Translations under genes and position numbers: made by a program
Assembly (NCBI GenBank): GCA_964613215.1
Contig: CAZTHK010000007.1
Coordinates: 86,253-150,252 of the forward strand
Source of the DNA: CAZTHK01 sp964613215
Lineage (GTDB): Bacteria; Krumholzibacteriota; Krumholzibacteriia; Krumholzibacteriales; CAZTHK01
Direction: 5' to 3'
DNA: 64,000 bases
Shown here: positions 9,489-17,853 of the stretch, in pieces
How the letters are laid out: each line of letters opens with the position of its first letter
How positions within the stretch are numbered: position 1 is the first letter of the stretch
The notes under the pieces: model-generated
Databases searched by the model: none
What the model saw: the letters and a program-made list of their open reading frames with translations, nothing else
Told to the model about the DNA's origin: nothing

Positions 9489-10856
9489 TCAATCTATCCA
9501 GTTTATCAGAAGGGAAGCCACACCGAGGTAAATCAGAATTCCAAGAATATCATTGGAGGTGGTTATGAAGGGCCCGGTAGCCAGGGCTGGATCCACATCC
9601 ATCTTTTTAAGCAGAAGAGGAACAGAGGTTCCCATAAAGGTAGCCCAGAGAATTATTCCCATCAGGCAGATTCCCAGGAACAACCCCAGCCTGTAATTCT
9701 GCTGCCAAATGGTCACCACTGCGAAGAATACAGTACCAAGCACCAATCCGTTGATCAGAGAAACTTTGAGCTCCTGCCAGAGTTTCCTGCCTATACGCAC
9801 CAGCCCCTTATCTCCTATAGCTAACTCCCTGACCACAATTGCGGATGACTGAATACCTACATTACCCCCCATAGCCATAACAATGGGAACAAAAAAGGAC
9901 AGAGCTATCAAAGTCTCCAGGGAGGTTCTGAACCTGCTCATCAGAAAAGCTGAGGCAATCCCTCCCCCCAGACCTGCCAGGAGCCAGGGCAACCTCATCC
10001 TGGACACTGCCACTGCGGATTTTTCCCACAGCTCTTCATCGGCAGTACCGGCCATTAAGGTTATATCTTCGTTGGCCTCTTCCTCTATTACATCTATTAT
10101 GTCATCCACTGTTATCCTGCCCATCAATCTACCCACATCATCCACTACCGGTATGGAATAAAGATCATATCTGGCAAATATGGAAGCTACCTCCTCCTGA
10201 TCGGTCTGCACAGAAATTTTCACCACATCCCGTTCCATTACCTCCTCCACCCGTCTGCCCGGCTCCTCCATAATCAGGTTTATAACAGGTATCATTCCCA
10301 GCAGGATGTTGCTGCTGTCCACCACATAGACATTCTGAACCCCCTCGATATCCTCTGCTTCCTCTCTGAGCAATTCGATGATATGGGATATGGTCATATC
10401 CCCCCTCACCGTTATCAACTCCCGGGCCATCAACCCGCCGGCGGTATCTTCATCAAATCTGAGCAACTCTATTAATACCTTGTAATCCTCAGCACTTACC
10501 TTGCTCAGAACACTCCTGGTCCTGTCACTGGGAAGGAGGTTTATGATATCAGCGGCATCATCACTGGCCATGCCGGATATGAAACTCACCACTTCCTCAT
10601 CTTCCAGCCGCTTGAGAAGCTCCACATCGGTAACCTCATCCACCATTTTTATAACTTCACCCTGAACCTCCGGCCTCAGAATACGAAACAGTATGATCTG
10701 CCTTTCTGCCTCTATACCATGGATAAGACTGGCGATCTCGGGAGGATTCAGCTCGCCCAGCATGCTTTCCAGAGCGGAATAATTATCCTGATCAATAGCT
10801 GAATTGATGAAGTCTATCCTGTTTCTGTATTCCTCTTCTTCCATATATCTTACCAT
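9489..10856 (-). CDS. mgtE: magnesium transporter MgtE
   Basis: A 455-residue magnesium channel of the MgtE family in the inner membrane. An N-terminal helical MgtE_N domain (residues 5-130, with 'MASDDAADIINLLPSD') precedes two CBS domains (about 135-255, 'GGLMARELITV' and 'YDLYSIPVVDDVGRLMGRIT') that sense cytosolic Mg. Five membrane helices follow from about residue 285, with the pore signature GGNVGIQSSAIVVRELA. The gene lies between DUF502 and recO. An inner ATG four codons later is also possible; neither has ideal Shine-Dalgarno spacing. The 106-base upstream gap may hold a weak promoter (TTGACG on the minus strand near 10910). Confidence 0.95.
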   Translation of the reverse strand: MVRYMEEEEYRNRIDFINSAIDQDNYSALESMLGELNPPEIASLIHGIEAERQIILFRILRPEVQGEVIKMVDEVTDVELLKRLEDEEVVSFISGMASDDAADIINLLPSDRTRSVLSKVSAEDYKVLIELLRFDEDTAGGLMARELITVRGDMTISHIIELLREEAEDIEGVQNVYVVDSSNILLGMIPVINLIMEEPGRRVEEVMERDVVKISVQTDQEEVASIFARYDLYSIPVVDDVGRLMGRITVDDIIDVIEEEANEDITLMAGTADEELWEKSAVAVSRMRLPWLLAGLGGGIASAFLMSRFRTSLETLIALSFFVPIVMAMGGNVGIQSSAIVVRELAIGDKGLVRIGRKLWQELKVSLINGLVLGTVFFAVVTIWQQNYRLGLFLGICLMGIILWATFMGTSVPLLLKKMDVDPALATGPFITTSNDILGILIYLGVASLLINWID

Positions 10857-10962
10857 CCTGGCTAACTACCCGTTCAAATAACATAGAATGGTGCCAGCAA
10901 GCCGTTACGTCAAGTCTTTATTGTAATGGAAAAAACTAAAACCCGGTTAAATGTCCCCCCGC

Positions 10963-11580
10963 TCATTTCCATCTGATGAAATTACCGGTTGAAGGTGGAA
11001 GTACTGCACCTCCTGATATAATCAGCTTCAGTGCTTCCTCCACGGAGCAGTTGAGGGGCAGGGCATCCTCTCTGGGTATCATCAGATAATATCCGGAAGT
11101 GGGATTTGGAGTGGTAGGAAGAAAAAGATTAATATAACTCTCAGGATTACCCCGGGGCCCATTTATTTCAATTTCCGAGGTAACAAATGCTATGGAGTAG
11201 ATACCACGGCGGGGGTACTGGATAAGAACAGCACGGTTGAATGCTGTTCTGCGCTGCTTCAGAAAAACTTCACTGATCTGTTTTACTGCGGTATAAATAC
11301 GGCTCACCAGCGGTATACTGGTAACCAGATTCTCCATCCATCCTATAACAGTTCTTCCTATCAGATTGCTGGCCAGTATTCCAATCAGCAGGATTACCAG
11401 AATTACACTGATAAAACCCAGTCCGGGTATATCCAGGAATGGATATTCTTCAATCAGCGGTTTGAGTATATTATCTACTGAGACGAATATCTTGTAGATA
11501 ACCCACCCGGTAATGGTAGTGGGTAGTATGATTACCAGGCCGGTGAGTAATTTTATTCTTAACCACTTAAACACAGACAA
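10963..11580 (-). CDS. DUF502 family membrane protein
   Basis: A 205-residue inner-membrane protein of the DUF502 family, whose function is not established. Two transmembrane segments are visible (residues about 8-32, and 50-75 with 'GFISVILVILLIGILASNLIGR'). The conserved cytosolic part follows: 'IPLVSRIYTAVKQISE', 'RGIYSIAFVTSE' and 'INLFLPTTPNPTSGYYLMIP'. These are strong family hallmarks. It lies 8 bases after the CorC-like gene, so the two are probably co-translated. An envelope-related role is inferred only from context. Confidence 0.88.
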   Translation of the reverse strand: MSVFKWLRIKLLTGLVIILPTTITGWVIYKIFVSVDNILKPLIEEYPFLDIPGLGFISVILVILLIGILASNLIGRTVIGWMENLVTSIPLVSRIYTAVKQISEVFLKQRRTAFNRAVLIQYPRRGIYSIAFVTSEIEINGPRGNPESYINLFLPTTPNPTSGYYLMIPREDALPLNCSVEEALKLIISGGAVLPPSTGNFIRWK

Positions 11581-11588
11581 CCTCAGCC

Positions 11589-12839
11589 TTAGCCCTCCAG
11601 CCGGGGAAGCTCCACCAGAACCTTTGCTATTCTCTGCCCCTCCAGCCGGTCGATATGGAAATTTATACCCGTATAGCCTATGGTTTCGTCCTCTTCAGGG
11701 ACCCTCTCGATGATACTGAAAAGAAAACCTCCCAGAGTATCAGCCTTATCATCAGGCAGAGAAATATTCAGAGCAGCATTGAGACTTCCCAGATTGATCC
11801 ATCCCGCTACCATATATTCCCGCTCCCCTGTTTTCTGTATCAGGGGAATTTCATGATCATACTCGTCACGTATCTCTCCCACTATCTCCTCCAGAATGTC
11901 CTCCAGCGTTATTATACCGGAAGTACCCCCGTATTCATCTACCACAATAGCAATATGCTTCTTCTGAATCTGAAAAATCCTTAACAGGTCATCTATTTTT
12001 TTTGACTCGGGAACAAAGATCGGTTCTCCCAGCATATCACCCAGGTTCTCCCTCTTATCCCCTTCCCCGATACTGACCAGATCCTTAACGTATAAAATAC
12101 CAATGATGTTATCTATGGTCCCCTGATAGACAGGCACTCTGGAATGACCCACTGCGGAGGTTTCTCTTCTAACCTCTTCCAGTTCGGTGGATAAATCCAG
12201 AGCAAAGACATCTATTCTGGGAATCATCACCTCCTTCACCTTTTTTGCCCCGAACTCCACGATATTGTGTATCAATCTGCTTCCATTTTCCTGTATGAAT
12301 CCATCCCTCCCATCATCCTTTTCACCAAACAGGAAAAACTGGGAAGCTATCTCTTCCGGCAGGGCTGGAAAAAGACGGGAGATACCACTGAGCAAAACAC
12401 CAACCAGAGGGCTGAACAGGAGATGAACCGGGAAGAGGGGGTAGGAAAGAATAAGGGCAAACCGGGAAGGGCTCCTGCCGGCCAGACCAAAACCCAGAAT
12501 GGAAATACCTATCATAGCCAGCGCAACTATCAGCAGAGAGATGAACTTTTCTTCACCTGTAACAATAGCGGCGTCATTCCCGGCCAGGATACCCGGTTCT
12601 GCAGCCAGTATCACCGAAAGAATTATCAGAATATATTCCAGAAGTAAAAGTGACAGCACAAAATGTAACCGCCTGCGGTGTAATAAACGGGGACACCATC
12701 TCCACCGCTTTTCTCCCGGAAACACCTTATCTATATGCCATCTGGAAATAAACAGAAATGAAGCCATCCCCGCAGTGACGGTGAACTGAGCAAGAAGCAG
12801 GGCTGCCAGTTTAATTATCAGTAGAGTGCTGGAATCCAT
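11589..12839 (-). CDS. HlyC/CorC family CBS-domain membrane protein
   Basis: A 416-residue protein of the CNNM/CorC type, linked to Mg/Co efflux or tolerance. The N-terminal region (residues 1-190) has four hydrophobic helices like DUF21, though it is divergent. A CBS pair follows: 'VKEVMIPRIDVFALDLS' at about 205 and 'VVDEYGGTSGIITLEDILEEIVGEI' at about 300. It ends in a CorC_HlyC transporter-associated domain ('YMVAGWINLGSLNAALNI' to 'RIAKVLVELP'). It lies 32 bases after ybeY; phoH-pgpH-ybeY-corC order is common in bacteria. Molecular function in this family is debated. Confidence 0.9.
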   Translation of the reverse strand: MDSSTLLIIKLAALLLAQFTVTAGMASFLFISRWHIDKVFPGEKRWRWCPRLLHRRRLHFVLSLLLLEYILIILSVILAAEPGILAGNDAAIVTGEEKFISLLIVALAMIGISILGFGLAGRSPSRFALILSYPLFPVHLLFSPLVGVLLSGISRLFPALPEEIASQFFLFGEKDDGRDGFIQENGSRLIHNIVEFGAKKVKEVMIPRIDVFALDLSTELEEVRRETSAVGHSRVPVYQGTIDNIIGILYVKDLVSIGEGDKRENLGDMLGEPIFVPESKKIDDLLRIFQIQKKHIAIVVDEYGGTSGIITLEDILEEIVGEIRDEYDHEIPLIQKTGEREYMVAGWINLGSLNAALNISLPDDKADTLGGFLFSIIERVPEEDETIGYTGINFHIDRLEGQRIAKVLVELPRLEG

Positions 12840-12871
12840 AACTGTCTTCTATGATTAAATTATCTGTTCTA

Positions 12872-13333
12872 TCAACAGAACAACTTCGAAATCTCATCCC
12901 TGGAAAGATGATCTCCCAGCATTTCCTTTTCCGCTTCCTCCATCAACTCTGCACTCTTCTCATCCCGGTGTGAATAATTCATCAGATGGCAGATGCCATG
13001 CACGAACAATCTTAACAGGTAAATCTCCGGTTGTACTCCCCTCCTCCGCGCCCCCTCCACAATCTGAGACCAGCACAGATAAATCTCGGCCAGGGGAGAG
13101 TCTTCCGCCTGATAATTGAGCCTTTCATCCAGGTATGAGAAGGTCAGTATTTCCGCCGGGCCTTTCCTCTTCTTGTATCTTTCATTCAATCTGGTAATGG
13201 TCTGGCGGTCCACTATGTTGAGCTCCAGTATTCCTTCCTCCGGTTGAATCTGAGAGGCAAGACGGGAGATTTCATGGAAAACACGGTCCAATTCTTCTAA
13301 CCTCTCTTCCCGGTCACTTCTAATCAGTTTCAT
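12872..13333 (-). CDS. ybeY: endoribonuclease YbeY
   Basis: A 153-residue single-strand endoribonuclease for 16S rRNA 3'-end maturation and 70S quality control. The zinc site is the family signature, here HGICHLMNYSH (His-x3-His-x5-His) at about residues 111-121. 'LNERYKKRKGPAEILTFSY' is the conserved upstream segment. The frame is open to 13390, but the ATG at 13333 gives the normal family length, overlaps the end of pgpH by 14 bases, and has a GGAGGAGG run upstream. It is translationally coupled to pgpH. Confidence 0.94.
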   Translation of the reverse strand: MKLIRSDREERLEELDRVFHEISRLASQIQPEEGILELNIVDRQTITRLNERYKKRKGPAEILTFSYLDERLNYQAEDSPLAEIYLCWSQIVEGARRRGVQPEIYLLRLFVHGICHLMNYSHRDEKSAELMEEAEKEMLGDHLSRDEISKLFC

Positions 13334-15563
13334 TGGAACCCTGTTCCTCCTCCTTCTGTTTGGGATAGGATACCCTGGGGTGGAAAACACTGGTCAGCAA
13401 CTGAACGAACTTCTCCTTTACCCTGGCGATATCATTGAGAGTCAGCCCGCTCTGATCCAACTCCCCCGAATTCATCCTCTCCTCGAAAATCTTATTTACC
13501 ACCGCCCTTATCCTCGGTTCAGTGGGTTCCTTCAATGAACGTGCAGCCGCTTCCGATGAATCGGCCAGCATGATCAGAGCATTTTCTTTTGTCTGTGGTT
13601 TGGGACCGGAATACCTGAAATCTTCCACATTGATACTCTCCTTGGAATCATACTCCTGAGCCTTGTTATAGAAATACCTCATCACTGTGGTCCCGTGATG
13701 CTCCCTGATAGCATCTATAATGACTGGCGGGAGCTTTTCCTCCTTTGCCAGGGCAAGGCCATCCTTGACATGAGCGGATAGAATCAGAGCACTCATGGAG
13801 GGGGCAAGTTTTTCATGCTTATTTACCGTTCCCCTCTTGTTCTCGAAGAAGTAATCCGGCTTTTCCAGCTTGCCTATATCGTGGTAATAGGCAGCTACTC
13901 TGGCCAGAAGGCTGTTAACTCCGATATCGCCCGCCACCGCCTCCACCAGATTTCCAACCAGGATGGAATGGTGATATGTCCCCGGCGCCTCCAGAACCAG
14001 CCTCTTGAGAAGAGGCTTGTTCAAATCGCTTAATTCCATAAGGGTAAAGTTTGTAGTCATGCCCAGCACTGATTCGAAGATGGGGAGGAGAAACATAACC
14101 AGTATGGTACAGAACAAGCTGTTGGTTATGCCCCATACCGATGAGAACAGCATGGGTTTCAAACTCTCTCCCTGTGTAACCGAAAAGGAGAAAATTCCAG
14201 CCACATAGGCTATGGAAATATACAGAAAGATGGTATAGAAGTTCTTCCTCTCCCTCAGTTTGGATATACTGGTAAGGGCTACTATGCCGGCGAATATGGC
14301 GATGAACAGGTGCTGGGGGGGAAGATTGGTATGAGTCAGTATCATTATACCGGCGAAGAGGGCGAATATGGCGGCGGTCAGTACACCAAAGAACGCTGCA
14401 AATACCATAGATACGAAGGAAGCCGGGATAAGATATGGAGAAAGACCGGGTGTTCTCACTATAAGAGCCATCAGCAACATGTAGGCAATAACAACCACGA
14501 ACACCAGAGTAACCTTATTGGTGTTCTTGATGATATCGGGGCTGAAGTAGTTGAGTGAAAAAGCCAGCAGAAAGAGAAGGATAGCAATTCTCAATCCCTT
14601 TCCCACAAACAGAGAGAAGGTCTGCAACCCGGACTCCGCAATCTTTCTCCTGGCCTTCTTCTCTTCCAGAGCCTGCAGTATGTTTACCTGTCTCCTGGTA
14701 ACCTTGTCATGCTTGGAAACAATCCTCTGATTCTCCGAAATCTTAAAGGAATCCGATACATTCTCTATGGCCTTCTCCCTGCGAGCCTGGGTCTCTTCGT
14801 GGTTATATATCAGATTCGGGGAGAGGTGAGATCTCACAATATTATAGTACAACCCCAGGATGGCCTCCCTGTCTTCCCCGAATATATCCTTACCATCCGC
14901 CAGAATAATCCTTTCCAATCCATCCTGTTCTATCAATTGCCTGGTAGATATAACATCCTCACTGTCATCCTCGAGTACGGTGATCTGGAGATAACCCTTC
15001 CTCCTGATGGGAGAGGCATCATTCATAATACCATTGTCGAATAGCTCTTCCTGCAGTCTGAGAGCCCGGTCGAACAATCTCTCTCTCAAGCTTTCTTCCA
15101 TCAGAAGCCTGACCCCATCCTCGCCGATACCAGGTATCAGTTCATTTATTAAACGGTATGTCTTTTCCGGTTGAAGGGTATCGCGGCCAGCAATTCCACC
15201 GATTTTTCTCCTTAAGCTGTTCAGACTTCCCCTTAATCTCTTCCTTACATCCTTCTTCTGGTAAACCGGCAGAACACTTACCGCGGCATTAGCCTTACTG
15301 GTTTCAATTTCCTGTTCACTGTACGGAACACTGAAGGTAAAGGGGGCAATAACGTCAACGTTAGCGATGTCATTTTCCTCGAACCTGATTTCTTCAACCT
15401 TCTTGGTTGGCGGAAACAGAAGGAGGGACATAATCCAGAAAACTATCAGATATATCACCGACAGATGTCTCCCACTCCTGATATAGGATAACTTTATTTT
15501 GAATGAATGGAGCAGTGACCCGGCATTAACCTGTTCACCATTTTTCTCATTCTTCTTGTTCAT
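13320..15563 (-). CDS. pgpH: 7TM-HD cyclic-di-AMP phosphodiesterase (PgpH family)
   Basis: A protein of about 747 residues. An N-terminal membrane anchor (about 35-55) and a large extracytoplasmic 7TMR-HDED domain (60-310) precede a block of seven helices (about 320-500) and a cytoplasmic HD hydrolase domain. The HD domain shows 'TYHHSILVGNLVEAVA', 'YYHDIGKLEKPDYFFENK', 'KHEKLAPSMSALILSAHVKDG' and 'IREHHGTT'. In characterised relatives (Listeria PgpH, YqfF) it degrades cyclic-di-AMP to pApA. Here that function is inferred from family. The ATG at 15563 has AGGAAGAAGG 6 bases upstream; an ATG two codons earlier abuts this site. It overlaps phoH by 17 bases. Confidence 0.92.
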   Translation of the reverse strand: MNKKNEKNGEQVNAGSLLHSFKIKLSYIRSGRHLSVIYLIVFWIMSLLLFPPTKKVEEIRFEENDIANVDVIAPFTFSVPYSEQEIETSKANAAVSVLPVYQKKDVRKRLRGSLNSLRRKIGGIAGRDTLQPEKTYRLINELIPGIGEDGVRLLMEESLRERLFDRALRLQEELFDNGIMNDASPIRRKGYLQITVLEDDSEDVISTRQLIEQDGLERIILADGKDIFGEDREAILGLYYNIVRSHLSPNLIYNHEETQARREKAIENVSDSFKISENQRIVSKHDKVTRRQVNILQALEEKKARRKIAESGLQTFSLFVGKGLRIAILLFLLAFSLNYFSPDIIKNTNKVTLVFVVVIAYMLLMALIVRTPGLSPYLIPASFVSMVFAAFFGVLTAAIFALFAGIMILTHTNLPPQHLFIAIFAGIVALTSISKLRERKNFYTIFLYISIAYVAGIFSFSVTQGESLKPMLFSSVWGITNSLFCTILVMFLLPIFESVLGMTTNFTLMELSDLNKPLLKRLVLEAPGTYHHSILVGNLVEAVAGDIGVNSLLARVAAYYHDIGKLEKPDYFFENKRGTVNKHEKLAPSMSALILSAHVKDGLALAKEEKLPPVIIDAIREHHGTTVMRYFYNKAQEYDSKESINVEDFRYSGPKPQTKENALIMLADSSEAAARSLKEPTEPRIRAVVNKIFEERMNSGELDQSGLTLNDIARVKEKFVQLLTSVFHPRVSYPKQKEEEQGSNETD

Positions 15564-16614
15564 AATCATCCTTCTTCCTGCCGTCCCGATGGTCCTCCTG
15601 AGCAGTTCCAGCCTTATCCTCTTTTTCTCCCGAGTCCTGCCCGGTAGACTCGAGGTTCGCCTCCCTCATTGAGAATGCCTCGATTATCTTTTTGACCAGC
15701 CTGTGCCTGACCACATCCTCTTTGGTAAAGAAGATAAATTTTATTCCCGGTATCCTTCCCAGAATCCTTCTTGCAGCCACCAGTCCCGATCTGGTTGTAT
15801 CGGCCAGATCTATCTGAGTAATATCACCGGTAATTATCGCCTTGGAATTCACTCCCAGCCTGGTGAGAAACATCTTCATCTGCATCACCGTGCTGTTCTG
15901 AGCTTCATCCAGAATGGCAAAGGAATTATTCAGGGTCCTTCCCCTCATATATGCCAGGGGTGCTATCTCGACAATACCGGATTCAATCATCCGCTGTAAC
16001 CTGCTTCTGCCCAGCATATCACTGAGAGCATCGAATATGGGACGGATATAGGGATCCACCTTTTCACTTAAATCTCCGGGCAGAAAACCGAGGCTCTCTC
16101 CCGCTTCCACCACAGGGCGGGAGATGAAAATCCTGTCTATCTCTTTTCTCTTAAGGGCAGCAAGCGCCATACCTACGGCCAGATAGGTCTTGCCAGTTCC
16201 GGCCGGACCTATGGCAAAGACGACATCGTTTCTCCTTATCGCCTCTACATACTCCTTCTGTTTTACCGAGCGGGGAACTATACTTCTCCGCTTACCGGTG
16301 GAGTAATATATTACCTCATCGTCCAGTTCGGCTATGGTGCGATTCTTCCTGCTGTCGCCCTTTAAAACGGTGGATACATCGTTTTCTGTTACCGTTCTTC
16401 CCGATCCCGCTATCTGAATAAGGCTTTCCAGAACTCCGGTCAATTTATCCACCACACCGGCGGGGCCGCTGATGATAATCTCGTCCCCCCTCACCACTAT
16501 CCTCTGATCAAAATGCTCCTCCACCAGCTTCAGGTTCCTGTCGTTTATACCCAGTAATTTTACGGGATCAACACCGGCAAATGAGAGAACCCTCTTCTTT
16601 TCTCCACGCTTCAA
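15547..16614 (-). CDS. phoH: PhoH-like ATPase
   Basis: A 355-residue PhoH/YbeZ protein, a putative RNA-associated P-loop ATPase usually encoded with ybeY. Walker A is GPAGTGKT at about residues 137-144, Walker B is 'FAILDEAQN', and 'FLTRLGVNSKAIITGDITQIDL' is characteristic. A small N-terminal KH-like segment (residues 15-80) holds 'VVRGDEIIISGPAG'. The start is TTG with GAGGG 5 bases upstream. The C-terminus beyond residue 320 is a charged extension. It heads the block phoH-pgpH-ybeY-corC-like, and a terminator-like hairpin lies only 20 bases before its start. Confidence 0.94.
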   Translation of the reverse strand: MKRGEKKRVLSFAGVDPVKLLGINDRNLKLVEEHFDQRIVVRGDEIIISGPAGVVDKLTGVLESLIQIAGSGRTVTENDVSTVLKGDSRKNRTIAELDDEVIYYSTGKRRSIVPRSVKQKEYVEAIRRNDVVFAIGPAGTGKTYLAVGMALAALKRKEIDRIFISRPVVEAGESLGFLPGDLSEKVDPYIRPIFDALSDMLGRSRLQRMIESGIVEIAPLAYMRGRTLNNSFAILDEAQNSTVMQMKMFLTRLGVNSKAIITGDITQIDLADTTRSGLVAARRILGRIPGIKFIFFTKEDVVRHRLVKKIIEAFSMREANLESTGQDSGEKEDKAGTAQEDHRDGRKKDDYEQEE

Positions 16615-16633
16615 AATATCCCTCTTTTAACGC

Positions 16634-16664
16634 AAAACTCCTGATTTGAAGAACAAATCAAGAG
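16634..16664 (-). terminator. intrinsic terminator between LysM lipoprotein and phoH
   Basis: On the minus strand an 11-bp stem with one G.U pair (arms 16664-16654 and 16648-16638, loop of five) is followed by TTTT. It lies 32 bases after the LysM lipoprotein stop and 20 bases before the phoH start. It could end the former transcript or act as a leader attenuator for phoH. Confidence 0.6.
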
Positions 16665-16695
16665 TTATGAGCATAAGTGCCTTTACTGGTGGGTA

Positions 16696-17406
16696 TTAAT
16701 CAACGTCTGATTCTTCCCTCGGAATTACCAATTCCTGTCCGGGATATATGAGGTCGGGATCATCTATCTTATCCTTGTTGGCTTCGTATATGACCGGCCA
16801 CTTCTTGTAGTTGTCGTAAATCTCCCAGTATCCTGCGATTCTCGCCAGCCATTCATCCCAGATTACTTCATGCGATCTTGGCCAGTCCCTGGGTATTTTT
16901 ACCTCCCACCCGGCCAGAACCCAGTCCGGGTCTTCGATCATCTTATAATTTGCTCTCCATATCCGGGGCCATTTTACAGGATCGCCGTATATCTCCTCAT
17001 ACCCGGCAACTACCCACAAACATTCGCCATATTCGAATACATGAGTCCCAGGGAGAGTAGCCAATTCCTGAAGCTGCTTGGACAACTCATCTATGGTGGT
17101 ACTTAGTCTGGTATATTCTGTCCTCGCTTTGCGAAGTTCTGAGGTAACTGTTTCTATCCTTTCCCTTTTATTGACCAGCTCCTCCTTGGCATTCTCATTT
17201 CTCGACTTCAGCCTCTCCATCTCCTCAGCAAGCCTTCTGCAATATTCTTCCCTCTGATCATCTGATAATTTCTGATATTCTTCATCACTGTAATATTCAC
17301 CTTCAGAGATATCTATTTTCCTTGGAGTATACTTGCCACACCCCACTCCCATGAGGAGAACCAGGAAAAAAACCGCCATATAATTAGTCAGCTTTAAACC
17401 ACTCAT
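16696..17406 (-). CDS. LysM-domain lipoprotein
   Basis: A 236-residue lipoprotein from the ATG at 17406, with lipobox LMGVGC at Cys23. A strongly charged coiled coil (about residues 40-115, 'EEYQKLSDDQREEYCRRL') is followed by 'GTHVFEYGECLWVVAGY' and 'WPRIWRANYKMIEDPDWV'. A second similar unit follows ('LARIAGYWEIYDNYKKWP', 'EANKDKIDDPDLIYPGQEL'). These are LysM-type peptidoglycan-binding units, the second being the better match. The frame extends to 17448 but would then run into the preceding gene. The protein probably tethers the outer membrane or an envelope complex to peptidoglycan. It forms a pair with the small coiled-coil lipoprotein upstream. Confidence 0.82.
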   Translation of the reverse strand: MSGLKLTNYMAVFFLVLLMGVGCGKYTPRKIDISEGEYYSDEEYQKLSDDQREEYCRRLAEEMERLKSRNENAKEELVNKRERIETVTSELRKARTEYTRLSTTIDELSKQLQELATLPGTHVFEYGECLWVVAGYEEIYGDPVKWPRIWRANYKMIEDPDWVLAGWEVKIPRDWPRSHEVIWDEWLARIAGYWEIYDNYKKWPVIYEANKDKIDDPDLIYPGQELVIPREESDVD

Positions 17407-17434
17407 ATTCTGTTTATCCCTTTTGAATAACAAA

Positions 17435-17725
17435 CTATAACCTGCCACTGCCTTTCTTCAATTCCCTTACCTTCTTCTCCAGCTTCCCGGGTTCTTCATC
17501 CACTTCTTCAATCTGTTCCTTCTTCTCGGATAATTTTTCCTCAAGCTCCTTTAATTCTGCCCTGGTTTTGGCCAGTTCCTCTTCATAGTTATCCAGCTCC
17601 AGCCTCATTTCATCCAGCCTGACCAGACTTGTTTCACAGGGTGGAGCGGGTCCGCAACCAGCCGAAAATATTCCCATAAGAACAAGCAGGAAAACAAGTA
17701 ACCATCCCGCATGTGCTGATTTCAT
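17435..17725 (-). CDS. small coiled-coil lipoprotein
   Basis: A 96-residue lipoprotein: a signal segment 'WLLVFLLVLMGIFSAGC' gives a lipidated Cys near residue 24, followed by a Glu/Lys-rich heptad coiled coil to the C-terminus ('EELAKTRAELKELEEKLSEK'). The layout recalls Lpp-like or coiled-coil spacer lipoproteins, but homology is not visible. The ATG at 17725 has GGAGG 10 bases upstream; an ATG three codons earlier sits too close to it. The LysM lipoprotein starts 28 bases downstream, so the two are probably one transcript. Confidence 0.7.
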   Translation of the reverse strand: MKSAHAGWLLVFLLVLMGIFSAGCGPAPPCETSLVRLDEMRLELDNYEEELAKTRAELKELEEKLSEKKEQIEEVDEEPGKLEKKVRELKKGSGRL

Positions 17726-17770
17726 AAGCTCCATTCCTCCCGCGAGTTATAGAAAATACAACTTTAGCAT

Positions 17771-17799
17771 ACGTTAATATCCTGCTATATCTTTGTCAA
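17771..17799 (-). promoter_or_regulatory. sigma-70-type promoter of the small lipoprotein pair
   Basis: TTGACA (17799-17794), a 17-base spacer and TAACGT (17776-17771). The -35 box is perfect and the -10 weak. It lies about 46 bases upstream of the lipoprotein start. Confidence 0.4.
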
Positions 17800-17853
17800 G
17801 AAAAAAGCATCAGTTGAATTTTCGCAAGTTCCATGCCCGGTCTTATTATGACT

